From Pelobates cultripes (lineage: Eukaryota > Chordata > Amphibia > Anura > Pelobatidae): a stretch of DNA of 64,000 nucleotides. The position numbers were made by a program, and so were the translations under genes. Positions 49,701-55,330 of this stretch are shown here, in pieces. The stretch's first letter is position 1. Each line of letters starts with the position of its first letter. The stretch spans positions 271,274,926 to 271,338,925 of the forward strand of contig OW240915.1 of NCBI GenBank assembly GCA_933207985.1, given 5' to 3'. Below the pieces are notes generated by a model. That model had not been told where the DNA came from. It ran no database searches and saw nothing but the letters and a program-made list of their open reading frames with translations.

Positions 49701-50629
49701 TGCGCATTAGACCCCGGTCTCTGCCTTGCCACAAAGTTACATTTTGCAATAAATTGAAAACTATAATAAAAGAACCTGCACTCATAAATATTTCATACTC
49801 CCATAATGAGCATTCTGTTCTTTCCAAAGTAAACTGCCAGAGGGATGTTTACTCCTTTCCCAGTGAAAGAGTTAAACTGCTTTCTCATTCACATTAATAC
49901 ACCATGCATTCTTTATAGCAGAATATAGCTCATATCTAGTTATTACAGTTTATCATTTGACCATGACAAGAGTATACACACAAAGTCATTTCACATTTGA
50001 TGTGGCTCAGCAATGCCTACCTTTTGGCAATGCAGAAATAATGGGATACATGAAGGGGCCCACCAAGCATTATGGGAAATGTACACAAAAACTGACAGCC
50101 AAAAAGGAGAGCTAGTTATGGTCACTGCTGCCATTTAACAGTGAAAATGCGGAGTCCAACAGTCCACACAAGACTACTGAAATCCAAAGCAAATTTCATA
50201 AAAGATTTGTGGGATTAAAAGGAAACTAACACCTTTTATGTTCATTTTGCTGGTTTACATATTGCGTTTGTTTTAAGTGTCAGTTACCATGATGAATTAA
50301 GCAAAGCCTTAACCCAACAGAAAACCAATGGAGAAATCAATATTAACCACTTAAATTTTCAATCTTGGTGAAAATTGAGCCATTTTCCAATACAACGGCC
50401 TTATTCCCCATCACACCTTGCTTTCCTACAACATTATTAATATGTCAAAGAGTTGTCTCAGTTTTTATACACAACTAACCGCTCAGAAATGGCTACTGAG
50501 CAATCCAACAGATTCTGAATCAAAGTTGCAGTACAATAGTTACCTGGGACCAAGCTGATCGGGGCTTTCTTTCCTCTTCCGTGGCTCTACCCTTGAAGGG
50601 TCAGAGGTATTTTCTCCCATTCCACTCAT
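17..50629 (-). CDS. NCOA2: Nuclear receptor coactivator 2 (p160/SRC family), 20 coding exon pieces
   Basis: NCOA2 is a nuclear p160 coactivator. It binds ligand-activated nuclear receptors through LXXLL helices and recruits CBP/p300 and CARM1/PRMT1. Joining the coding pieces listed separately gives 1546 residues, against about 1464 in human from memory. Order: bHLH about 27-86; PAS-A from about 119; PAS-B about 270-370; LXXLL boxes at 628-632, 674-678 and 729-733; SUMO-type motifs IKQE near 714 and IKTE near 767; polyQ at 877-902; AD1 helices at about 1086-1141; second polyQ at 1290-1305; methionine- and glutamine-rich AD2 to the end. The assignment to NCOA2 rather than NCOA1 or NCOA3 rests on the N-terminus [13 protein letters not shown], the AD1 stretch and the C-terminal [10 protein letters not shown] and [10 protein letters not shown] stretches. 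All junctions use GT-AG and keep phase. The model is inferred without transcript data. Confidence 0.96.
2063..2545. mobile_element. Non-autonomous hAT-like element with 8-bp TSD AATACAAG
   Basis: Ends are TAGGAATCAATCGATATTG on the left and, reverse complemented on the right, TAGGAATTGACCGATTATCGG. Perfect 8-bp direct repeats AATACAAG flank it at 2055-2062 and 2546-2553, the hallmark of hAT insertion. The middle is GC-rich (about 2190-2440); the right part is AT-rich with repeated ATCGGC/CCGAT-type palindromes. No transposase frame remains. Confidence 0.75.
2722..2851 (+). repeat. LINE 3'-tail fragment (L2/CR1-like)
   Basis: The sequence runs from ttagattgtaagctcacaga through cagggccctcttcc to ggcgctttataaat and an A-rich end. 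This pattern is a common interspersed 3'-end repeat of amphibian genomes, which I associate with L2/CR1-type LINEs. Relatives in this window: 22723-22835, 49246-49400 and 51280-51320. Family assignment is from memory. Confidence 0.45.
6078..6264 (-). CDS. NCOA2: NCOA2 coding exon 19 (AD2)
   Basis: Acceptor ttttttcag|CATGT and donor GAGCAG|gtgatt, the donor not matching the strongest consensus. It encodes residues 1481-1543: [34 protein letters not shown] and [15 protein letters not shown]. In p160 proteins this end recruits arginine methyltransferases. Reading through the donor would add 18 residues and stop at 6011-6009. Confidence 0.95.
6265..7416 (-). other. NCOA2: NCOA2 intron 18
   Basis: Contains a short hAT-like MITE (6328-6465), an A/AAC-rich run adjoining the exon 19 acceptor (6268-6303), and a (TAA)/poly-A run at about 7377-7403 close to the exon 18 donor. 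Otherwise unremarkable AT-rich sequence. Confidence 0.8.
6328..6465. mobile_element. Short hAT-like MITE
   Basis: Left end CAGGGTTTAAAATTTC and reverse-complemented right end CAGGGCTCAAAATTTCC form imperfect terminal inverted repeats beginning CAGGG, typical of hAT-type elements. Flanking 8-mers CACTACAA and CCACTAAA are only partly alike, so the insertion is old or the limits are slightly off. It has no coding capacity. Confidence 0.5.
7417..7591 (-). CDS. NCOA2: NCOA2 coding exon 18
   Basis: Acceptor tgccttcag|GGATG and donor AACAG|gtaaac. It encodes residues 1423-1481, with [33 protein letters not shown] and DINGWAQGN. This is the AD2-proximal region and is close to the mammalian sequence. 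Confidence 0.95.
8410..8580. repeat. CpG-dense GCGAGCG simple repeat within the hAT element
   Basis: Runs of gagcgagcgggcgcgcgagcg and similar motifs give a very high CpG density unlike the AT-rich surroundings. It is interrupted by acacatcaagaaaccaacg and acacatcagtcaacc, which look like repeated unit borders. Confidence 0.8.
8600..9320 (+). repeat. 103-bp minisatellite, about seven copies
   Basis: The phrase tagcagggacaggcag recurs at 8621, 8724, 8827, 8930, 9033, 9136 and 9239, a constant 103-bp period. Units differ by single substitutions (for example gaaacggagc versus gaaacagagc). The last unit degenerates after 9295. It lies wholly inside the hAT element. The long antisense open frame over it is a by-product of the repeat. 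Confidence 0.9.
11290..11426. repeat. 137-bp near-perfect palindrome (hairpin)
   Basis: The left arm (ggcactcaaggatttccata and neighbours, from 11290) and the reverse complement of the right arm (to 11426) match almost base for base, with the centre near aagaatttattctt at about 11353-11366. The arms are about 65 bases with almost no loop. It could be a foldback MITE. It lies in NCOA2 intron 17 and would form a long RNA hairpin in the pre-mRNA. Confidence 0.85.
11910..12384 (-). CDS. NCOA2: NCOA2 coding exon 17 with polyQ and an internal alternative donor
   Basis: Acceptor attgcag|GGACC and donor AACTCAG|gtacca; residues 1265-1423. It begins [20 protein letters not shown], has 16 glutamines (12262-12309), then RGQGLNMPP and [10 protein letters not shown]. 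From there it continues for 69 residues, with [20 protein letters not shown] and [16 protein letters not shown]. Mammalian NCOA2 as I recall it goes straight from NYG to ISQQPD. An internal donor (TACG|gtactg, last exon base 12117) sits exactly there and would join in frame to the next exon, giving NYGMSQQSD. Confidence 0.93.
12262..12309 (-). repeat. NCOA2: Coding polyglutamine tract, 16 residues (exon 17)
   Basis: Sixteen CAG/CAA codons between QRQL and VQHRA. Mammalian NCOA2 has about four glutamines at this point by my recollection. Mixed codons suggest a moderately stable tract. Confidence 0.9.
12385..13055 (-). other. NCOA2: NCOA2 intron 16
   Basis: AT-rich with A-runs (12455-12480) and an (AT) microsatellite at about 12966-12980. 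Nothing else recognised. Confidence 0.8.
13056..13145 (-). CDS. NCOA2: NCOA2 coding exon 16
   Basis: This 90-nt, phase-0 exon (residues 1235-1264) has acceptor attttaag|AACC and donor GAACAG|gtaccc. It encodes [20 protein letters not shown] and GVPSQIREQ. The final four residues (IREQ) appear to be extra relative to the mammalian GVPTQ ending. Skipping the exon would keep the frame. Confidence 0.92.
13298..13576 (-). CDS. NCOA2: NCOA2 coding exon 15
   Basis: Acceptor tttggtag|GGTCA and donor CAGCAG|gtattt; 279 nt, both boundaries phase 0, residues 1142-1234. It encodes [29 protein letters not shown] and [17 protein letters not shown]. All are strongly conserved with the mammalian protein. 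Confidence 0.95.
13577..14057 (-). other. NCOA2: NCOA2 intron 14
   Basis: Short AT-rich intron; no repeat or gene signal recognised. Confidence 0.8.
14058..14223 (-). CDS. NCOA2: NCOA2 coding exon 14 (AD1, CBP/p300-binding helices)
   Basis: Acceptor gcttacag|GCAGC and donor AGCCAG|gtatgt. It encodes residues 1086-1141, containing [20 protein letters not shown] and GIPELVSQ. These match the activation domain 1 helices that in mammalian p160 proteins fold together with the NCBD of CBP/p300. The region is almost unchanged from mammals, so the acetyltransferase link should be kept. Confidence 0.96.
14336..14465 (-). CDS. NCOA2: NCOA2 coding exon 13
   Basis: Acceptor tgttcctag|GTCC and donor AATAG|gtgagt. 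It encodes residues 1043-1086, with [30 protein letters not shown] and the lead-in to AD1. The open frame alone is short; family similarity and phase define it. Confidence 0.93.
14466..14931 (-). other. NCOA2: NCOA2 intron 12
   Basis: Contains a short (CA) microsatellite at about 14585-14601 and an A/T run at about 14780-14800. Nothing else recognised. Confidence 0.8.
14932..15147 (-). CDS. NCOA2: NCOA2 coding exon 12
   Basis: Acceptor tttttacag|GAATG and donor TATGG|gtgagt. It encodes residues 971-1043: [19 protein letters not shown], then [20 protein letters not shown] and [10 protein letters not shown] low-complexity linker, conserved with mammals at its anchors only. Confidence 0.93.
15148..15883 (-). 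other. NCOA2: NCOA2 intron 11
   Basis: Contains a 12-base G homopolymer at about 15608-15620. No repeat family or gene recognised. Confidence 0.8.
15884..16084 (-). CDS. NCOA2: NCOA2 coding exon 11
   Basis: Acceptor gtgcacag|CCTTT and donor CACTG|gtgagt. It encodes residues 904-971, with [32 protein letters not shown] and repeated GMM/NQG motifs ending NSSTG. It aligns with the mammalian stretch between the receptor-interaction region and AD1. Confidence 0.94.
16085..16655 (-). other. NCOA2: NCOA2 intron 10
   Basis: Contains A-runs at 16120-16145 and T-runs at 16397-16424. Nothing else recognised. Confidence 0.8.
16656..17022 (-). CDS. NCOA2: NCOA2 coding exon 10 with long polyglutamine tract
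   Basis: Acceptor ctgttacag|CCT and donor AACA|gtaagt. It encodes residues 782-904. It begins with a conserved acidic helix ([15 protein letters not shown]) and [13 protein letters not shown], then shifts to a Q/M-rich stretch from about residue 848 ending in 26 uninterrupted glutamines. Mammalian NCOA2, as I recall it, has a short non-polyQ sequence here before TFNNPR. CAG and CAA codons are mixed. The exon downstream resumes at the expected TFNNP. Confidence 0.93.
16660..16827 (-). repeat. NCOA2: Coding polyglutamine and Q/M-rich tract (exon 10)
   Basis: The pure run of 26 glutamine codons covers 16660-16737 and is preceded in the protein by QQQQM-type repeats interrupted by methionine (ATG differs from CAG/CAA). 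The antisense frames read as polycysteine, polyalanine or polyleucine and are not genes. Confidence 0.95.
17949..18586. mobile_element. 638-bp hAT-like element with 8-bp TSD CTATATAT
   Basis: Left end tagagattcactgaaatttc and reverse-complemented right end tagggacgcaccgagatga form terminal inverted repeats of the 'tagggatgcaccgaaat' kind. The flanks are CTATATAT at 17941-17948 and 18587-18594, a perfect 8-bp duplication. Inside is a GGGACAGGGGAAGAGG minisatellite. There is no transposase frame. Confidence 0.8.
18127..18345 (+). repeat. 27-28-bp purine-rich minisatellite
   Basis: Units share gggacaggggaagaggg and alternate between two spacer types: ggttacactac (five leading copies including a divergent one) and agaacaaaat (three trailing copies). 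It is strongly G-rich on the plus strand. It makes the long open frames over it meaningless as genes. Confidence 0.85.
19640..19719. mobile_element. 80-bp palindromic TTAA-ended MITE, copy 1
   Basis: Ends ttaaccccttaaggac and, reverse complemented, ttagccccttaaggac enclose a core with ttctggaataaaagggaatc and acatgtcatgtg. A second copy lies inverted at 43808-43885, which proves a repeated family. Confidence 0.75.
19723..20312 (+). pseudogene. Probable LINE ORF2 3'-end remnant
   Basis: The frame reads [18 protein letters not shown], then [16 protein letters not shown], resembling the degenerate C-terminal part of L1/Tx1-type LINE ORF2 proteins. It is followed by a non-coding stretch and an A-rich end (20285-20312), as expected for a LINE 3' end. 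Weak similarity by eye only. Confidence 0.35.
21221..21574. mobile_element. TTAA-flanked MITE (T2/Kolobok-like), family A
   Basis: Flanked by TTAA at 21217-21220 and 21575-21578. Carries the internal hairpin agaccacttcagcttaatga/agtggtctgggtg and ends actatagtggtcct. Same family as 37726-38172 and 43886-44350. Confidence 0.7.
26443..27682 (-). CDS. NCOA2: NCOA2 coding exon 9 (receptor-interaction domain, three LXXLL boxes)
   Basis: This 1240-nt exon (residues 368-781) has acceptor gcattctag and donor GATCAG|gtaagg. It carries the Ser/Pro-rich linker and three nuclear receptor boxes: KLLKLLTT (628-632), ILHRLLQEG (674-678) and LLRYLLDKD (729-733). In the family these bind the AF-2 groove of nuclear receptors. 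Two SUMO-type motifs, SIKQEPVSP and AIKTEKEE, flank the third box as in mammals. Mammalian stretches such as [17 protein letters not shown] are conserved. Confidence 0.97.
27683..29541 (-). other. NCOA2: NCOA2 intron 8
   Basis: Contains a TTAA-flanked MITE (27758-28267), a T-run (28422-28438), an A-rich stretch at about 29150-29175 and a short GATA run (29430-29442). No gene signal. Confidence 0.8.
27758..28267. mobile_element. TTAA-flanked MITE (T2/Kolobok-like), family B
   Basis: Ends AGGGAGACTATAGTCACCTG and, reverse complemented on the right, AGGAACACTATAGTCACCTA. Flanked by TTAA at 27754-27757 and 28268-28271. The internal text (agcttaatgaagcagttttg, ttaggagttaaatc) recurs at 33170-33924, 47016-47452 and 48776-49245. 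Confidence 0.8.
29542..29689 (-). CDS. NCOA2: NCOA2 coding exon 8 (PAS-B, second part)
   Basis: Acceptor gtttatag|TTCTC and donor CAAAG|gtaatc. It encodes residues 319-368, with [21 protein letters not shown] and [12 protein letters not shown], the closing strands of PAS-B. It joins in phase to the receptor-interaction exon. Confidence 0.95.
29807..29947 (-). CDS. NCOA2: NCOA2 coding exon 7 (PAS-B, first part)
   Basis: Acceptor tctccag|GCAAG and donor GAAG|gtaaac. It encodes residues 272-319: [35 protein letters not shown], and a short variable stretch before KKHHQE. Conserved except near its 3' end. Confidence 0.95.
30189..30290 (-). CDS. NCOA2: NCOA2 coding exon 6
   Basis: It encodes residues 238-272 ([19 protein letters not shown], then [12 protein letters not shown]). 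The acceptor is gtcaatag|ATTTTCAG. A second, more pyrimidine-rich acceptor, attttcag, lies 8 bases inside the exon. Using it would break the reading frame, so the upstream AG was chosen because it restores E-D-F-Q-S-C-L-I, matching the family. Confidence 0.9.
30566..30736 (-). CDS. NCOA2: NCOA2 coding exon 5 (PAS-A to PAS-B)
   Basis: Acceptor tctacag|TTAATG and donor GAAG|gtaata. It encodes residues 181-238, including [15 protein letters not shown] and the acidic stretch [16 protein letters not shown], ending in SIKEDGE with one base of a split Asp codon. Confidence 0.95.
30943..31120 (-). CDS. NCOA2: NCOA2 coding exon 4 (PAS-A)
   Basis: Acceptor cttgcag|GCT and donor TTTAG|gtaagt. It encodes residues 122-181, the core of PAS-A, with [22 protein letters not shown] and [12 protein letters not shown]. 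The sequence is very close to the family consensus. Confidence 0.96.
31121..34764 (-). other. NCOA2: NCOA2 intron 3
   Basis: Contains a family A right-half fragment (about 32980-33170), a family B element interrupted by a second TTAA element (33170-33924), and an unclassified repeat-like stretch near 31430-31530. The stretch 34070-34480 is complex and repeat-free. No gene recognised. Confidence 0.7.
33170..33924. mobile_element. Nested TTAA MITEs: family B copy split by a younger insertion
   Basis: Family B text runs to ctaataccgctttat and resumes at 33894 with gctaaagttgttttggtgac. Between them a complete element 33470-33889 (aggaacactatacagtg ... gtgactataatgcccct) is flanked by TTAA at 33466-33469 and 33890-33893. 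This order shows the inner one inserted later. Confidence 0.7.
34765..34868 (-). CDS. NCOA2: NCOA2 coding exon 3 (bHLH-PAS linker)
   Basis: Acceptor gtcttgcag and donor CTGGAG|gtgtgt. It encodes residues 87-121: [13 protein letters not shown], then a Ser/Thr-rich linker ending GPMMLE, which joins in phase to the [10 protein letters not shown] of the next exon. It is too short to stand out as an open frame; the placement rests on similarity to the family and exact phase. Confidence 0.93.
37726..38172. mobile_element. TTAA-flanked MITE (T2/Kolobok-like), family A, intact
   Basis: Begins AGGACCACTATAGGCACCC and ends with the matching inverted CACTATAGTGGTCCT, with TTAA at 37722-37725 and 38173-38176. 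Contains an NRF1-like cgcatgcgca (38001-38010) and a terminal hairpin around gtgccaggaaaac/gttttcctggcac. Confidence 0.85.
43808..43885. mobile_element. Palindromic TTAA-ended MITE, copy 2 (inverted relative to copy 1)
   Basis: Begins ttaaccccttaaggac and ends gtccttaaggggttaa. The core reads ttattccagaagtttgg, the reverse complement of copy 1 at 19640-19719. It directly abuts the family A element that starts at 43886, sharing the TTAA. Confidence 0.8.
43886..44350. mobile_element. TTAA MITE (T2/Kolobok-like), family A, inserted in an older family B copy
   Basis: Begins aggtccactataggcaccc and ends ggcactatagtagtcct. Left flank TTAA (43882-43885); right flank tcta is degraded. Family B text lies on both sides (aagggatactataggc at 43752; tgacatttaggcgttaaat near 44392), so it sits in an older copy. 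Confidence 0.75.
45142..45314 (-). CDS. NCOA2: NCOA2 coding exon 2 (bHLH)
   Basis: Acceptor tttccacag|TCC and donor CAAG|gtaggg. It codes for residues 29-87: the basic region with [19 protein letters not shown], then the loop and helix 2 with [20 protein letters not shown]. This is nearly identical to the bHLH of mammalian NCOA2. It lies between two large introns of 10.3 kb and 5.2 kb. Confidence 0.96.
47016..47452. mobile_element. TTAA-flanked MITE (T2/Kolobok-like), family B
   Basis: Begins TGGGACACTATAGTC and ends GCCTATAGTGTCCCT, flanked by TTAA at 47012-47015 and 47453-47456. It shares the agcttaatgaagcagttttg block with the copy at 27758. Confidence 0.8.
47805..48145. repeat. Unclassified interspersed repeat with 'aaaataagccctag' ends
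   Basis: The phrase gaaaataagccctag occurs twice near the left end, and a related gaaataagacatcccccg near the right. Internal near-duplicates (ggggaatgttctccgaacacagat and gttccccctgaacatagat) suggest an internal inverted structure. I recall similar 'ccgaaaataag' repeats from vertebrate DNA transposons but cannot classify it. Confidence 0.45.
48776..49245. mobile_element. TTAA-type MITE family B, right-truncated
   Basis: Starts agggatactataggcatc and follows the family B text through tgatctatacaccagaact, then breaks into a LINE tail (49246-49400) instead of ending in the inverted repeat. Confidence 0.65.
49246..49400 (+). repeat. LINE 3'-tail fragment (L2/CR1-like)
   Basis: Shows gtaagcttgtttgagcaggg through gcactatataaatggc with an A-rich end, like the fragment at 2722-2851. 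Confidence 0.45.
49444..49722. mobile_element. TTAA-type MITE family A, right-truncated
   Basis: Starts agggacactgtaggcagcca followed by the family's gaccacttcagctcat and agtggtctgggtg hairpin. It stops after gcatgcgcattagacccc, before the right terminal repeat. Confidence 0.65.
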
Positions 50630-50648
50630 CTTGAACACATATCAGCAA
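50544..50648 (-). CDS. NCOA2: NCOA2 coding exon 1 (start codon, residues 1-29)
   Basis: Acceptor ttctctgtag precedes base 50648. Nineteen bases of 5' UTR lead to the ATG at 50629-50627, which begins [13 protein letters not shown], the conserved p160 start. The donor is CCCAG|gtaact after 50544, leaving AG of a split Ser codon. It encodes the basic nuclear-localisation segment (RKRKES) ahead of the bHLH. Confidence 0.95.
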
Positions 50649-50746
50649 CTACAGAGAAAGGAAAAAAAAGTGAAAAAGTTAAAAAACCAGCAGAGAATAA
50701 TACCGAAAAGAATATTATATACAAAATAAAAAATTTTTTAAAAAAA

Positions 50747-50748
<2 letters not shown>

Positions 50749-50779
<31 letters not shown>
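50749..50779. repeat. (CA)n microsatellite
   Basis: About 15 CA dinucleotides in a row directly upstream of exon 1's acceptor on the plus strand side, preceded by an A/T run. Confidence 0.9.
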
Positions 50780-52204
50780 ACATGGTATTTGACTAAAGCA
50801 ACTTTAAATCAATGGCATTCCTACTTTTCCACAATACATGACAAATGTGTTTTCTTGTTTTCCTTAAACAGGAGCCAACCATCCGTTCATATATTGTTAC
50901 CATAGGATTCCCATGAAAATGACATGATGCTGGTCACTGGCTTGGTTGAGGAAATTGGGATATGAATTGGAACAATGGCTAATACGTTTAACTTGTTTGA
51001 TATATTTGTAACATTAATGTATAAAGGCCCCTGGGTACAGTTTTTGAAGGAGAAACATAGGAGAAAAAAAAAAAAAAAATAACACACACACACACCTCAC
51101 ACTTCTAAGGGAAATATATAAAAAGAAATCCAACACATAAAACATTTACTACATGAATCTCCACGGAGGGAACACATGCATTGCAGTGTAACTGAGAAAG
51201 CAGGCAAGAGGCCGGTCCCTTTTCACCTTATGTATGCTTCTCCATCAAATATATTTTCTAATAGACTTTAGGAATTGCATCAAGCGCTATGTAAAAACTT
51301 GGCACTATATAAATAAATCGAACTTCCAATCTATCCCAGCACATTGCACTACGAGCTTCAAATCTGACATCCCTTGCTGATATCAAAGCCACTATCTATA
51401 GGTCAATCTTTCCTAATGAAAAATGGATGAGTTTTATCCTTTTTAGAATTGATCATATCTAAACCATGCTTCCTTAAGGAGTATAAATTAGTTTGGACCA
51501 TATAAATTACAAGTATCTGTCTAGTCTGGAGCAAGTCAATATTTAGTAGTTTAAAGAGTTAAACAAAGCTCTAATGTATGCAACTCTTAGGACAAATAAA
51601 CGTATCCATGACAGTCAAGATATTACACAAATCCAAAATTCTATGCATACACAAACATATAAAGAAGGCAGACTGTCAAAATCGGCTCCTTGACCAGATA
51701 CTAAAATGGAATAAGTGTAAGAGTACGCCGCAACGCACAACATTAAATCGTTTCAGCAGGTGTTTATTAAATCACTCTAAACCAGGGTTTCAATCCCATC
51801 TGTGTAGCTGTCAGAAGGTTTTAGAAATGGTTAACTCCTGAATTTCCATGCATTATAGCAACTAAAGTTTACAAAAAAAATATGGATTGCACGGACTCTA
51901 CAGTGAGCTGATGTTTTTTGTGAATTAACGGCCTATACAAAATGTACACTATTAAAGCACAAAAGTGAATTAGTAAGGGCACAATGCATTCATAACACTG
52001 AAGCAGATCGGCACATCTGACACTGAAGGTACTAATGAAATCTACTGCCGCTAAAGACATCATCAAAACTCATCACAGGACATCAAAATGTGCCAAGTGA
52101 ATATTACCCACTTCAAAATAAGAGCACCTCTGGGTTGAGATGGAATAGGAATTTCACAACATGAATGCACAGCCATAGTGTGTCACAAGAAGTAGAATCC
52201 TTAA

Positions 52205-52516
52205 AATGATACTATGCACCATAACTACTACAACTTATGTATTAGAGTAATGGTGCAATGCCTGTTGGTCATACTACATATTTGGGTAGTATGGATTTCA
52301 GGAGAGCTCTGATTTTGATCAAATCTCGGTCCCTCTGTTGCCGCTATAGTAATGTGATGTTTCCAAGCTTTGCGTACCAGGATAACATAATTAAAAAAAT
52401 TATATATATAAAGTTTCGCTAGAAAATCAAAATAAAAAAAAAAACTAGAGAACCAGCAAACAAATACTCCTTGTGCCACAAAAAGAAGTAGTGGTATTGG
52501 TTCTTTGAATGTCCCT
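52205..52516. mobile_element. Possible diverged TTAA-flanked MITE
   Basis: TTAA at 52201-52204 and 52517-52520 bracket a 312-bp stretch that starts aatgatactatgcaccataa and ends gaatgtccct. The inverted match of the ends is weak. A related ctaagcaccataatcactac occurs near 57035. Confidence 0.4.
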
Positions 52517-54111
52517 TTAACGTTAAAGAGGAAGTAATTCACCACCACAATCAAGTTAAACACTGAGCTGAATGTTGTCAACAACAAGACTTATTCAAAA
52601 CTATATTTATACTGAAAAACACAGCAATTTTAAAAAGAACGGAATATTCCCCCCCTCCACTTTTGCCATACACACCATTTTGTTACATTTTAGAAGTGGG
52701 CCAGCTCCTTGGGCCATTCAATATGGAAGTCTTTATCTTCCACTGAAATAGTAAGTTATTTTTTTTCTCCAGGAATACCAGATAATTTTAAACATGTGCC
52801 TTGACCTATTAATTAGCACCACACTACGGTTAAGAACGCCATACAGAGACAGTCACTGCTGCAAACACTTAATACAAAATTCCTCTTTTTTTGCATCCTA
52901 ATTGTGCATTGCAATAGAAGGAAAACACACACAATTTTTTTTTACTGGAATCAGAGTATAACACAAGGGTTATTTAAAGGTCAGTGCATAGTCAGCACAA
53001 CCTATCTCTGCTTAAACTGGGGACAGCGAATCAGAAATGCTTTGCATGTGAATGCACCGAGGCAGGTTTTAAAAACCAGCACCTAAATATTGGCTTATTT
53101 ATTGTACATTCTGGCCTATTTACACTACGGCATATTCCAGAACAATAACAGCTGTAAAGATCAGTGTTCGATCCCATGCTGATGCTGAACTACAACAAAA
53201 ATGTTATGCCAAACTGGAAAAGCATCAAAAGGAGCGTTCGCCAACAGCCGGGGATCTAAAATTTGGCTATTTTTATTATCCATAGAGATTATATTTGTCA
53301 ACATTTGCCAGAATATTGCTGACTGAGAATCGTGGGATATGGAGTCAAAAAACACCTGCTGTAGCAACAAGGGTAGCTTTTACCAATAATAAGTCACACA
53401 CTGCCAATTCATGCAAACTATGGTTTGCAAGGCATGCTGGTACTTGTGCAGGCCTTGGTTCCATTAATTAATTGCTGTTAAACCGTAAGGCTTTGCTACA
53501 TTTCATGGTGTTGGTAATTACGTGAAGCCTAAATTAATCACTGCATGTTTACACTAAAAACTCAACTACAGTTTTATTTGACCCATTTACGGAGAGCGAT
53601 TTCTCTAGTGGAAAAAAAAACAAACAAAAATCAAGTGTGTAGGCAACACCACTTTCCCTGCATTGGATCCACTTCCTGGATCTCCGAAAGCTTACATTCC
53701 ACCAGTGGAATTAGTACAAACGGGTCATAAAAGAAATGATAATCATTAAACTGTCATTATTAAATGGAGAGGTGGGGTGGGGGGAGCCATAGAACTGGTT
53801 ACTCAGGTTTAGCAAAGGGAAACCAGCTGAGTATCTGCTTAACTCCACCTCAGTAGGTAGCTCCTACACAAATTACCAAGCAGAAATCAACCTTTCTGAA
53901 TTCCACTGGGAGTGTGAGGATGTGAAGCAGGAGAGAACTGGCACTGAGAGGGTTAATAATAAAGCAGACTGGAATGGCATCAGTAGGGCTGGGTGGGGGT
54001 AGCTAAAACATACAGGGCTCCGATACATTAAATGTTGCTAAGGTAACACAGAAGCCTCTTACAGCTTCCAGAGACAAACCAGTAAAGTCTATTTAGAGGC
54101 ATGGTAAAAAA

Positions 54112-54163
54112 AAAAATTAATAATAATAATAATATTATTATATTATTATTATTAATAATGTAG
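54112..54163. repeat. (AAT/ATT)n microsatellite
   Basis: Runs of taataataataat followed by attattattatt form an AT-only trinucleotide repeat that can fold on itself. Confidence 0.85.
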
Positions 54164-54895
54164 CATTATTTTTTTATACTTAAACATTATTGTCCTTAAC
54201 CCTTGTAAAGACAAACAGCATCGTTTTAATATTGCAATGTTTGGCTTTCTCTGTTGCATCAGTGTTTTTTTTTTTGTTTTTTTTTCCCTAGTCCTACCAA
54301 TGAATATCCTATTCATATGTAAACCAAGTGCATTCATATGGGTTTGCAAATGTACTGGTAATTCCCAAAAGTCAGTGCGCCTGGTAGAGAGGGGGAAGGG
54401 GTGGGAGGAAGAGTGTGTAAGGGGGTAGGTTCATGAACCCTGCAGCCATTCTAAAGCTACACTACTTTTTAAAGAAAAAAATAAAAAATAAATACTGGTC
54501 GTAAAAATTAATCAGTTTCCGCCTTTACTCTGTGAAATGATCAAGCAATATGAATTAGCAAAGTGCGTATTACGGATCTCCTTAGCTCTATGTAAAACAC
54601 GTGATAAAAACAGCTTAACGATTGGAGTGTCAGTAAAGGGGGGAGTACGGAGCAATGCCCCACACGCTCCTCCGGCATTTAAAGAGTTCCATAGTAAGAA
54701 TACATAAACCACAACCACACGTCCATGTTTAACGAAGTTACACAATCCCCGATGGCCTCTGACACTACTGGCCAAACACACGGCGATCTGGAACGCAGCG
54801 TGGAATCCCCATGGAACGTTCCCGTGTCCTGGTTACAATGTATCCCTGAGCCCCAGGATGCTTTCAGTTTACCTCCAAGTTCCCCTTGTACTTAC

Positions 54896-55100
54896 CGATC
54901 GGCGTTACACAGCAGCCGGAGCGCGAACTTTCCCGGCAGGGTGCGTTTCCCTTTAAACGGTCTTTAAATCCCCCGAGTCCCGCGATCTATAATCCACAAT
55001 CCGGGTGCAGGGCTCATCTCCCTTTCTTCCTTCCTCCCCCCCCTCGGGAAGCAGCTCGGCTGCCGATATAACCTGCCGTAGGAAGCAGTGGGTGAGAGCG
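54896..55100 (-). other. NCOA2: Probable noncoding first exon of NCOA2 (5' UTR)
   Basis: On the minus strand this GC-rich stretch ends in a strong splice donor, CCGATCG|gtaagtac, with the last exon base at 54896. It lies just downstream of the GC/CCAAT promoter and upstream of the ATG exon, which itself starts with a splice acceptor, so at least one noncoding exon is required. The transcription start near 55100 is a guess. Other noncoding exons could lie between 50649 and 54895 but none is evident. Confidence 0.6.
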
Positions 55101-55330
55101 TGATCAGCTGCTGGCTTGGCCACCCCTCCTGTCCCCCTTCCCTCACTCCCCAAGCGGCGCCCGATTGGTCCGCAGCCCGCCCTGTGTTTACTATGCTGCA
55201 GCCAGTCTGTTATTTCCAGTATCGTCCTGCTGGGCGTGGCTCAGATTAACCCTGTGTGCGTCTCTCCCGCCCCTTAGATACAAAGTAACACATTCCATTG
55301 TATTCGGTGCTGTACCCGCTCTGCCATGCT
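55060..55330 (-). promoter_or_regulatory. NCOA2: NCOA2 promoter / CpG-rich region
   Basis: Read on the minus strand this has, in order, a GC box (aggggcgggag, about 55268-55278), a CACCC/KLF-type site (gccacgccc), a CCAAT box (ccaat at 55168-55164) in a GC-rich context, then G-rich sequence leading into the likely first exon. No TATA box stands out, as is usual for a widely expressed coactivator gene. GC content here is clearly above the AT-rich surroundings. A 215-bp part of it (55116-55330) recurs inverted at 60856-61069. Confidence 0.6.

Larger units (their letters stand above)
45315..50543 (-). other. NCOA2: NCOA2 intron 1 between bHLH exons (5.2 kb)
   Basis: Contains family B MITEs (47016-47452, 48776-49245), a family A fragment (49444-49722), a LINE tail (49246-49400), an unclassified 'gaaaataagccctag' repeat (47805-48145), a G-run (48146-48172) and a C-run (46290-46302). 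No gene recognised. Confidence 0.7.
50649..54895 (-). other. NCOA2: NCOA2 5' intron (noncoding, 4.2 kb)
   Basis: Between the first exon donor and the acceptor of the ATG exon. Contains a (CA) microsatellite (50749-50779), a second short (CA) run (51082-51095), a possible TTAA element (52205-52516) and an ATT/AAT microsatellite (54112-54163). A further noncoding exon may exist but is not visible. Confidence 0.6.
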